From Natrinema zhouii (GTDB lineage Archaea > Halobacteriota > Halobacteria > Halobacteriales > Natrialbaceae), in assembly GCF_013456555.2 (NCBI RefSeq), contig NZ_CP059154.1, positions 1,612,001 to 1,676,000 on the forward strand: DNA of 64,000 nucleotides, in the 5' to 3' direction. Shown here piece after piece: positions 57,196 to 64,000 of this stretch. The notes beneath the pieces were generated by a model, which saw only the letters and a list, made by a program, of their open reading frames with translations, was not told where the DNA came from and made no database searches. A program made the translations under genes and the position numbers. Within the stretch, counting starts at the first letter, position 1, and each line of letters begins with the position of its first letter.

Positions 57196-59097
57196 ATGAG
57201 AGACGAATCAACGGGGCGGGTCGATCCGAACTGGAGAAACGGTATACGGACATCACTGACAATTTTCGTCGTCTTACTGGCAGTCGTCGGTATGACGTTC
57301 GGCACGGGGATCGCCATGGCGAGTGGCGATTCGACGACACACGCGGCGTCAGCAGCAGACGACGATCAGACAGCCAAATTCACGGCACTCGATGTCACAG
57401 TCGAGTGTCAGCTCGAAAGTGGACAGATCAACGTTTCGAACCCGAATGACGTGCCGGCCGAGCTCACGCTCGAGCGGGTTGACAGTGATCAGTCACCGTC
57501 TCAGCAGGAAAACGAGACGGTCGAAGCCAACGGCAACATCACGTTCTCCGACCTCGAGGACGGAACGTACAACCTCACTGCTGAAGCGGACGGAATGGAG
57601 GTTCCGGTCGAGATTCCTGACGACGTCACTCCCGACGAGTTGGACGAGAACAAAGAGAACCTGATCGTGATCGACTGCGCTGCAGACGGGAAGCAGGTCA
57701 GCACCAGTGCAGTTGATAGTGGGACTGGAGAGTCAACCTCCACGGATAAGCAGGATAAGCAAGTTACCACAGACAAGCAAGACTCCGCAGATAAGCAGGC
57801 TACCACAGACAAACAGGACAAGCAAGCTACCACGGATCAGCAGGACTCTGCAGATAAACAAGCTACCACGGATCAGCAAGACTCCGCAGATAAGCAGGCT
57901 ACCACGGATCAGCAGGACTCTGCAGACAAGCAGGCTACCACGGATCAGCAGGACTCTGCAGACAAGCAAACTACCACGGACGAGCAAGACGATGTTTCAA
58001 AAGATCGGCAGGACCAAACTGCACAGCAGCAGGTCACAGATGACACTGCTAATAGTGATCCGACTGCCGGCGCCCAGAATGGCGATAAGGGTCAGCAGTT
58101 AGACGACGAAACTGACGCCACTGAAGACGACGGTACGGACGGCAATGACGTCACTGACGGTGACGATGGCGCTAACGACAAAGACGTCACCGATGGAACT
58201 GATGGCGAAGACGGTGCTGGCGACAAGAATGGTGCCGATGGCACCGACAGCGAGGGCGACGACAAGAACGACGGCAAGGACAAGGGCGACGATAAACACG
58301 ACGACAAGAACGACGATAAACACGACGACAAGAACGACGGCAAGGACAAGGGCGACGATAAACACGACGACAAGAACGACGATAAACACGACGACAAGAA
58401 CGACGGCAAGGACAAGGGCGACGATAAACACGACGACAAGAACGACGATAAACACGACGACAAGAACGACGGCAAGGACAAGGGCGACGATAAACACGAC
58501 GACAAGAACGACGACAAACACGACGACAAGAACGACGACAAACACGACGACAAGAACGACGGCAAGGACAAGGGCGACGATAAACACGACGACAAGAACG
58601 ACGACAAACACGACGACAAGAACGACGACAAACACGACGACAAGAACGACGACAAACACGACGACAAGAACGACGACAAACACGACGACAAGAACGACGA
58701 CAAACACGACGACAAGAACGACGACAAACACGACGACAAGAACGACGACAAACACGACGACAAGAACGACGACAAACACGACGACAAGAACGACGGCAAG
58801 GACAAGGGCGACGATAAACACGACGACAAGGGCGACGACAAACACGACGACAAGAACGACGACGGCAAGGACAAGAACAACGGCGAGGACAAGAAGGGAT
58901 CTAACGAAAAGACTGAAGACACGGCAGGTCCGGCCGAACCAGCCGAACCAGCCGAACCAGCCGAACCAGCCGAACCAGCCGAACCAGCCGAACCAGTTGA
59001 GCCAGTCGAACCAGTTGAGCCAGTCGAACCAGTCGAACCAGCTAATCCGAGTGTTTCGTCAGGTTCGGGTGGCCCCAGCGGGTCCGGAAGTCCCTGA
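57196..59097 (+). CDS. Secreted Lys/Asp/His tandem-repeat protein, 633 aa
   Basis: The N-terminus is a signal or anchor (LTIFVVLLAVVGMTFGTGIAMA), then a small beta-type domain (about residues 50-170). Three repeat zones follow: about six copies of a 12-residue DQQDSADKQATT type, then a KHDD/KNDD zone with about 20 KHDD units, then (EPA/EPV) and a Ser/Gly end (SGSGGPSGSGSP). The middle is a dense mix of Lys, Asp and His, and is unlike the usual acid-rich halophile protein. It probably forms an extended cell-wall or metal-binding stalk. Its start is chosen at 57196. Confidence 0.65.
   Translation: MRDESTGRVDPNWRNGIRTSLTIFVVLLAVVGMTFGTGIAMASGDSTTHAASAADDDQTAKFTALDVTVECQLESGQINVSNPNDVPAELTLERVDSDQSPSQQENETVEANGNITFSDLEDGTYNLTAEADGMEVPVEIPDDVTPDELDENKENLIVIDCAADGKQVSTSAVDSGTGESTSTDKQDKQVTTDKQDSADKQATTDKQDKQATTDQQDSADKQATTDQQDSADKQATTDQQDSADKQATTDQQDSADKQTTTDEQDDVSKDRQDQTAQQQVTDDTANSDPTAGAQNGDKGQQLDDETDATEDDGTDGNDVTDGDDGANDKDVTDGTDGEDGAGDKNGADGTDSEGDDKNDGKDKGDDKHDDKNDDKHDDKNDGKDKGDDKHDDKNDDKHDDKNDGKDKGDDKHDDKNDDKHDDKNDGKDKGDDKHDDKNDDKHDDKNDDKHDDKNDGKDKGDDKHDDKNDDKHDDKNDDKHDDKNDDKHDDKNDDKHDDKNDDKHDDKNDDKHDDKNDDKHDDKNDDKHDDKNDGKDKGDDKHDDKGDDKHDDKNDDGKDKNNGEDKKGSNEKTEDTAGPAEPAEPAEPAEPAEPAEPAEPVEPVEPVEPVEPVEPANPSVSSGSGGPSGSGSP
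57744..57990. repeat. 36-bp tandem repeats in the repeat-protein gene
   Basis: About six near-identical 36-bp units encode DQQDSADKQATT-like repeats. The units differ by only a few bases. Confidence 0.8.
58288..58870. repeat. Nested 66-bp and 24-bp tandem repeats
   Basis: Three almost identical 66-bp units (58288-58353, 58354-58419, 58420-58485) combine two 24-bp KHDDKNDD-type pieces and an 18-bp DGKDKG piece. A later block has nine consecutive 24-bp pieces. The early pieces use gataaa and the late use gacaaa, showing separate expansion histories. Confidence 0.85.
58932..59042. repeat. EPA/EPV codon repeat
   Basis: A run of gaaccagcc 9-base units, then gaaccagtt-type, encodes EPAEPA... and EPVEPV.... 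It forms a proline-rich extended segment at the C-terminus of the repeat protein. Confidence 0.8.
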
Positions 59098-59234
59098 CGA
59101 AAGGTTCGGTCGCACGCCATCACCACTGCTGTAACGTTTTTTCCACCGCGATCCGATATTCCTGCTGACCGTCTCGAGTTCCCGATAGAGTGAAAAAAGT
59201 GACTTTATAGCCCGGGGCTACGTGGCGGCCGAAT

Positions 59235-60296
59235 ATGCGAATCGCGTTCGTCTCGTTCGAAACGGTTCACCACCGCGATACCGAGACGAACCAGCGGTTT
59301 CGAACCGTCTACGAGCTGTTTGCGGAACGCGGCCACGACGTTCACTGTTACTGTGCCGGGTTCTGGGCCGGCGACGAGTCCACGTTCGAGCGAGACGACG
59401 TTACCTACCACGCGGTCTCCACCGGCACCGATGCCCGGAGTTCGTTTCTCCTCCGATTGCCGTTCGTCCTCGCGGCTGCGAGTCCGGACGTGATCCACGT
59501 CGGCGCGCAGCCGCCGAGTCAGGTGCTTGCGGCCAGCTGGGGATCGACACTCGCGCGTGCACCGTTGCTCCTCGAGTGGTACGGCGACGACGGCGTATCC
59601 GACACGCGGTGGACCCGCCTCGCGGCGGGCCGACCGGCTCGGATCGTTACCCCCTCAGAACTCGTTGGAACGTGGGTCCGTGAACTCGGAGCCGACGGCG
59701 AGCTCGTCGAGACCGTCCCGAACCCGATCGATTGCGACCGAATTCAGCGTGTGGAGCCGGGCGAGGACGTCGACGTGATCTACGCCCGCCGACTCGACGA
59801 AGGGGCCAACCTCGAGAGCCTGCTGTTGGGGCTGGCCGAACTCCGCGGCCGCGACTGGTCCGCGAATGTCGTCGGCGACGGCCCCGAACGCGAGACCTAC
59901 GAGCAGCTCGCACGAGATCTCCGGATCGAGGATCGCGTGACGTTCGTCGGTGAGCTCGATCTCGACGAGCGGATCGCGGCCTACCGCGGGGCACACGTGT
60001 TCGCCCAGACGGCCGATCACTGCGTCTTCCCGACGGAGATGCTGTGGGCGCTCGCCGCGGGCTGCGTCGGCATCGTTGAGTACCACGCGAACTCGAGCGC
60101 CCACGAACTCGTCGAAGGCCGGGATCGAGGGTTCCGGACCACCAGCGAGGACGAACTGGCAGAAGCCATTCTCGCAGCGGGCGACCTCGAGCACCGCGCG
60201 TACGACGAGGCGTTCGCGGACTACGATCGGTCCGCGATAGCAGAGCGGTATCTCGAGCAGTACCGCACGCTACAGGACGAATACGGGCTGCTCTGA
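59235..60296 (+). CDS. GT4-type glycosyltransferase
   Basis: A GT-B enzyme of the GT4 type: the N-terminal domain starts MRIAFVSFETVHHRDTETNQ, and the C-terminal domain holds ARRLDEGANLESLLLGLAEL, VVGDGPERETYEQLARDL and the donor-site E-x7-E type region TEMLWALAAGCVGIVEYHANS. 353 residues. It lacks membrane helices and is cytoplasmic. The acceptor is not known. It sits just downstream of the repeat-protein gene, which may be a coincidence. Confidence 0.9.
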   Translation: MRIAFVSFETVHHRDTETNQRFRTVYELFAERGHDVHCYCAGFWAGDESTFERDDVTYHAVSTGTDARSSFLLRLPFVLAAASPDVIHVGAQPPSQVLAASWGSTLARAPLLLEWYGDDGVSDTRWTRLAAGRPARIVTPSELVGTWVRELGADGELVETVPNPIDCDRIQRVEPGEDVDVIYARRLDEGANLESLLLGLAELRGRDWSANVVGDGPERETYEQLARDLRIEDRVTFVGELDLDERIAAYRGAHVFAQTADHCVFPTEMLWALAAGCVGIVEYHANSSAHELVEGRDRGFRTTSEDELAEAILAAGDLEHRAYDEAFADYDRSAIAERYLEQYRTLQDEYGLL

Positions 60297-60382
60297 GCAG
60301 TGCCAGCGGCGGCGATTTCGTTCGACCCGGTCGCCGCTCCGGACGGAGTTAGATATATGTCGTCGAAAAAGAAAGTACAGTC

Positions 60383-60793
60383 ATGAACGACGACTGTGGT
60401 TTCTGCCGAATCATCGCTGGCGACCGATCGGCACACGTCCTCCACGAAGACGAGCGGACGATTGCATTTCTCGACGCGAATCCGGCCGTGACAGGACACA
60501 GCCTCATCGTTCCGCGGGTCCACGAGGAAGACGTCCTGACGATCGACGAATCGGTTTCGACGGCGATCTTCGAGACGGTTCGAACCGTCGCGAACGCACT
60601 CGAGGCGACGCTCGAGCCGACCGGGTTCAGCGTCTTTCACACCAGCGGGCCGCTGGTCGGGACCGTCGACCACGCACACGTCCACCTCGTGCCCCGCTTT
60701 ACGGACGACGACGTAGCGCTGTCGTTGCCGCGGAACCGTCTCGATCCCGATGACGCCACGGCCCTGACGGGTCGCGTTCGAGCCCACCTGTGA
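60383..60793 (+). CDS. HIT-family hydrolase
   Basis: The protein has the HIT motif VDHAHVHLVPRF (His-x-His-x-His), the start CGFCRIIAGDRSAHVLHEDE typical of HinT/FHIT-like proteins, and 136 residues. It likely hydrolyses adenosine or dinucleotide phosphates. Confidence 0.93.
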   Translation: MNDDCGFCRIIAGDRSAHVLHEDERTIAFLDANPAVTGHSLIVPRVHEEDVLTIDESVSTAIFETVRTVANALEATLEPTGFSVFHTSGPLVGTVDHAHVHLVPRFTDDDVALSLPRNRLDPDDATALTGRVRAHL

Positions 60794-60874
60794 TGGGGTC
60801 ATCCCTCGAGCACCGAGTCGACATCGATGCTCGTCGCGATCCGCGTCGGCGCTCGCAGTGATCGACGTCGACGC

Positions 60875-62047
60875 TCAGAGATCGAACTTCGCGGCCGCCG
60901 TCTCCATATCCTTGTCACCGCGACCCGAGAGATTCACGAGGATGGTGTCGTGTTCTCCCTCCTCCGCGAGTTCGATCGCGCGAGCAATCGCGTGGCTGGA
61001 CTCGAGTGCCGGGATGATTCCCTCGGTTTCACTCAGTTCGCGGAAGGCCGCGAGCGCTTCGTCGTCGGTGATCCCCGTGTATTCACAGCGACCGACGGCA
61101 CGGAACATGGCGTGTTCGGGGCCGACGCCGGGGTAATCCAGTCCCGCTGAGACGGAGTGGACGTCGACGTCGTCGTCGATGACCCGCGTCTTCATGCCGT
61201 GCAGGACGTCGTCCGTTCCCTTCGCGAGCGGGGCCGCGTGTTGGCTCGAGTCCGATCCCTTCCCGCCGCCCTCGGCGCCGTAGAAGTCGACGGGATCGTC
61301 GCGGAAGGCATGGAAGAGACCGATCGCGTTCGAGCCGCCGCCGACGCAGGCGACCGCCGCGTCGGGGAGGTCACCGGTGCGCTCCCGAATCTGTTCGCGA
61401 GCCTCGCGACCGATGACGCTCTGGAAGTCACGAACCATCCGCGGGAACGGGTCGGGACCGACGACGCTGCCGACCAGATAGTGGGTGTCCTCGACGTTCT
61501 CGGCGAAGTCCTCGAGCGCGGCATCGACTGCGTCCGCGAGTCCTTCGTCGCCCCGGGTTACCTCGTTGACTTCCGCCCCCATCAGGCGCATCCGGAAGGC
61601 GTTCATCTCCTGGCGTTCGACGTCCTTTTTGCCCATGTAGATCTCCGTCTCGAGGCCCAGCAGCGCGCCGACCATCGCGGTCGCGGTGCCGTGTTGTCCG
61701 GCACCGGTCTCGGCGATCAGCCGGTCGCGGCCGGCCCGCTTGGCGAGCAGGGCCTGCCCGAGGCAGTTGTTGATCTTGTGCGCACCGCCGTGGAGTAGGT
61801 CCTCGCGCTTGAGGTAGATCTCGGCACCGTAGCGCTCGCTTAGGTTCCGTGCGTAGTACAGCGGGGTCGGTCGGCCGGCGAACTCCTCGAGCAGGCCGCG
61901 CAATTCGGACTGGAACTCGTCGGTGGTCGCGACGTCGTCGTACGCCGCGGCGAGTTGGTCGAGCGGTTCTCGAAGCGGTTCCGGAACGTGTCGACCGCCG
62001 TATCCCTCGAATTCTCCGTTTTCCATGCTAATGGCTTCCGCGCTCAT
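60875..62047 (-). CDS. trpB: Tryptophan synthase beta subunit
   Basis: TrpB condenses serine with indole. The PLP Lys is in [20 protein letters not shown], the phosphate loop is GGGSNAIG, and [12 protein letters not shown] is the conserved active-site segment. The start is placed at 62047 ([13 protein letters not shown]); an ATG at 62026 is an alternative. 390 residues. No trpA, trpC or other trp gene lies in the neighbouring stretch, so the copy is orphaned and may supply indole-scavenging activity, or the rest of the set lies elsewhere. Confidence 0.95.
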   Translation of the reverse strand: MSAEAISMENGEFEGYGGRHVPEPLREPLDQLAAAYDDVATTDEFQSELRGLLEEFAGRPTPLYYARNLSERYGAEIYLKREDLLHGGAHKINNCLGQALLAKRAGRDRLIAETGAGQHGTATAMVGALLGLETEIYMGKKDVERQEMNAFRMRLMGAEVNEVTRGDEGLADAVDAALEDFAENVEDTHYLVGSVVGPDPFPRMVRDFQSVIGREAREQIRERTGDLPDAAVACVGGGSNAIGLFHAFRDDPVDFYGAEGGGKGSDSSQHAAPLAKGTDDVLHGMKTRVIDDDVDVHSVSAGLDYPGVGPEHAMFRAVGRCEYTGITDDEALAAFRELSETEGIIPALESSHAIARAIELAEEGEHDTILVNLSGRGDKDMETAAAKFDL

Positions 62048-62145
62048 CACCAAGTATGTTCCGCGGTGACGCCCGGCCTCCGCGGTCGGCGGTAGAGATA
62101 TCACTGCGACCGTCGACGGAATGCAGTCGGATTCGGAGCCGGCCG

Positions 62146-63129
62146 TCAGAACAATACCAGCAGCGCCGTCAGCGAGAGCGCACTACTGGCGAGCAACGCC
62201 AGCAGAACGACGAGAGCGGGCAGCAGCCCGGTCGCCCTGAGGTTACCGAGTCGGATTTCGGTTCCGAGGCCGACGAACGCGAGTGCGAACAGCCAGTCGT
62301 AGGCGTGCTCGATCGACGCCTGCTGTGCCGCGGAAAACAGGCCGGCACTCGCGATGAGGGCAACTGCGAAAAATCCGAGAACGAACGTCGGGAACTCGTC
62401 CCAGAGCGTCCGGAGGGACGGGCGACTGCCGCCCCCGGATCGGCTGTAGTACCCCGCGTACGCGAGCACGACGACGCCGATCAGCGCGTTTCTCGAGAGC
62501 TTCGTCATCGTCGCCCACTGTCCGGCTACCTCGGAGTGAGCGAAGCCGACCGCGACGACGGGTCCCGTCGAGAACATGCTGACGCCGGCCCAGATCCCGA
62601 AGACCGTCCCGGAGAGGTCCAGCAGGTCGCCGACGATCGGGTAGACGACGATCGTGATCGCGTCGAACAGCAGGACCGTCGCCGCCGCGTAGGCGATCTG
62701 GTCCTCGCGCGCGCTGATGGCACCGGCGACCGCGACGACCGCGGAGACGCCGCAGATGCTGGCACCGGCCGCGAGCAGCGAGCCGAGTTGCTCGGTCAAT
62801 CCGAAGACGTTCCGTGCGAGCAGTTCGACGAAGAGCAGCGAGAGCGCGGCCGCAACGACCACGAGGAGGAAGACGGGGCCGCCGACCTCGAGGACGGTGT
62901 CGACCGATATCGACGCGCCCATAAGGACGATGCCGGCCCCCAGCCACAGGTTGTGCGTCGCGAGACCGGGCTCGAGCCACGTCGGAATGCCGACGACGTT
63001 CGTCGCGACGAATCCGAGTGCGATGGCGAGTAGCAGCCGGTTGAATCCGAGCGACTGCGCGAGCGCCTGCGCCAGCAACGCGCCGAGACAGAGGGCGACG
63101 AACCCCGGCAGGAGACGACGAACGATCAT
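62146..63129 (-). CDS. YeiH/UPF0324-type membrane transporter
   Basis: About ten transmembrane helices are present in 327 residues. The characteristic [23 protein letters not shown] and the [24 protein letters not shown] region match the UPF0324/YeiH family, proposed as sulfate or anion exporters. The start at 63129 ([19 protein letters not shown]) is preferred. Substrate is uncertain. Confidence 0.9.
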   Translation of the reverse strand: MIVRRLLPGFVALCLGALLAQALAQSLGFNRLLLAIALGFVATNVVGIPTWLEPGLATHNLWLGAGIVLMGASISVDTVLEVGGPVFLLVVVAAALSLLFVELLARNVFGLTEQLGSLLAAGASICGVSAVVAVAGAISAREDQIAYAAATVLLFDAITIVVYPIVGDLLDLSGTVFGIWAGVSMFSTGPVVAVGFAHSEVAGQWATMTKLSRNALIGVVVLAYAGYYSRSGGGSRPSLRTLWDEFPTFVLGFFAVALIASAGLFSAAQQASIEHAYDWLFALAFVGLGTEIRLGNLRATGLLPALVVLLALLASSALSLTALLVLF

Positions 63130-63533
63130 CTCGTCACCGAGGAATCTGCAATTCGAGTGCGGCGACCAGTGCGACGATCGCCACCCCGACGACGGTCTTC
63201 CAGTCACGTTCCAGCGCCAACCAGCGGACCGTCCCGGTGTCGACGTTCGACCGCCATCCATCGATCGCCATGTGTCCGGTCTCCGGGCGCCACCACAGTT
63301 AACAGTTGCCGATCGGTCAGTGATCCGGGCGCACGTTGCCGGTCCGGATGGCGGAGTTGTCAGCGGGGGAGTTTGTCCGAATCCCCTTCTTTGGTGCTCG
63401 AGAGCCCTTCACACCGTCGTCTGGTTGATGGTATGGCAACTTGCTCGACTACTCGCGGCGAACCGCACGACCAGTTGCAGCCGGGGGACATTCAGGGGAT
63501 GTTCACTTCCGTCTTCGACGTCTCGGATCGACC
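63130..63533. other. Intergenic region without supported gene
   Basis: This 404-base region lies between the divergent transporter and 102-aa genes. Frames here are Arg/Ser-rich shadows. No RNA gene is evident. Confidence 0.45.
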
Positions 63534-63842
63534 ATGGCCGGCGACGACCACCGCGAGCCCGACGAACACTTAAAGCGAGTCCGCGAGCGCCTCCAGCAGG
63601 CGACAGATAGCGCGGACCGGACGGTCAAGTCACAACTGAACTCGATCACTGCAGGGGTGTTCGAGGAACAGGAGGGGCACCTGACCCAACCCGAACCGGG
63701 GCCGAAGGCCGACCGGATCGCCGAGGTCGCCGAGAAGCTCGAGGGGCTCGCGGACGAGGCGTCGGGCGAGACGGTCGATCACGTCCTCGCCGCTCGTAAC
63801 CACTGTCTCGAGTACCTCGAGGAAAGTAGCGGCGCCGAATAG
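63534..63842 (+). CDS. Small helical protein, 102 aa
   Basis: This acidic helical protein has two or three helices (EHLKRVRERLQQATDSADRT, KADRIAEVAEKLEGLADEAS, TVDHVLAARNHCLEYLEESS). The start at 63534 (MAGDDHREPDEHL) is preferred to the open frame from 63441. It has no domain that I can name. Similar small helical proteins occur in haloarchaea. It converges on nuoD with 11 bases between the stops. Confidence 0.65.
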   Translation: MAGDDHREPDEHLKRVRERLQQATDSADRTVKSQLNSITAGVFEEQEGHLTQPEPGPKADRIAEVAEKLEGLADEASGETVDHVLAARNHCLEYLEESSGAE

Positions 63843-63853
63843 GGCAATTCCGT

Positions 63854-64000
63854 TCAGCGGTCGACGCTCCCGAGCACGATGTCGAGACTGCCCAGCGACG
63901 CGATCAGGTCCGCGACGTACTCGCCCTCGGCCATCTCCGGGAGCGCCGAGAGGTTGTGGAAACACGGGCTGCGGATCTTGAACCGCGCCGGCGAGTTCGA
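63854..64000 (-). CDS. nuoD: NADH-quinone oxidoreductase subunit D, C-terminal end
   Basis: The last 48 codons and stop on the minus strand read [20 protein letters not shown], then [19 protein letters not shown]. This is the conserved C-terminus of NuoD (the 49-kDa subunit of respiratory complex I), or the equivalent half of a NuoCD fusion. The rest of the gene lies beyond the right edge of the window. Confidence 0.9.
   Translation of the reverse strand, partial: SNSPARFKIRSPCFHNLSALPEMAEGEYVADLIASLGSLDIVLGSVDR

Noticed and set aside
58092..59126. 344-codon and Val-rich antisense frames across the repeats
   Set aside because: The tandem repeats contain no stop in any frame. These are repeat artefacts, not genes.

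Overview
The window is chromosomal-type DNA from a haloarchaeon (class Halobacteria; Natrialbales-like is my guess, not shown). The evidence is the high GC content, a strongly acidic D/E-rich proteome, many leaderless starts 22-30 bases after TATA-like elements, twin-arginine lipoprotein signals, an archaellum (arl) operon, glycerol-1-phosphate dehydrogenase, ribosomal protein eS6 and archaeal-type ProRS. I found no rRNA, tRNA, CRISPR array, intact insertion sequence or phage module.

Layout. 1-6.2 kb: the end of a CBS-pair protein, three uncharacterised genes (two membrane proteins), uvrA, and a small CPxC protein. 6.2-7.8 kb: a lower-GC island of tiny membrane-protein genes with long non-coding stretches. 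7.8-11.7 kb: a coiled-coil protein, a class V aminotransferase, a copper nitrite reductase lipoprotein (nirK), a PRC-barrel-like protein and a 49-residue protein. 11.8-16.3 kb: a stress-type block with four UspA genes, an AAA ATPase with a His-rich tail and a GNAT acetyltransferase. 16.4-21.0 kb: a DHH phosphoesterase, a short CruF/DUF422-like membrane protein, a seven-helix membrane protein, small conserved genes and a Tat lipoprotein with a sequon array.

21.3-32.9 kb is the motility region. Archaellin is transcribed leftward with a secreted protein, a large polytopic membrane protein that looks like a GT-C enzyme, and a broken paralogue of the small gene at 19.9 kb. A rightward operon holds a 24-codon leader ORF, arlCE-F-G-H-I-J, a separate arlD and a PadR-type regulator. 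This can build and power an archaellum, and the leftward genes may modify or accompany the filament.

33-44 kb is mainly housekeeping: eS6, small proteins, a beta-CASP nuclease, proS and gltB. 44-49.3 kb holds a DUF123 protein, a 567-residue Gln/Arg-rich disordered protein, a RAD55/KaiC-like protein with a lost P-loop lysine, and an SDR epimerase. 49.4-55.8 kb holds galactonate dehydratase, G1P dehydrogenase (archaeal lipid synthesis), an ABC-2 exporter and an S9 peptidase. 56-59.1 kb holds two secreted or anchored low-complexity proteins, one with nested Lys/Asp/His tandem repeats. 59.2-64 kb holds a GT4 glycosyltransferase, a HIT protein, an orphan trpB, a YeiH-type transporter, a small helical protein and the 3' end of nuoD.

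The strongest candidates for something undescribed are the archaellin-linked leftward operon with its decaying paralogue, the polyampholyte repeat protein, and the Gln/Arg-rich disordered protein.
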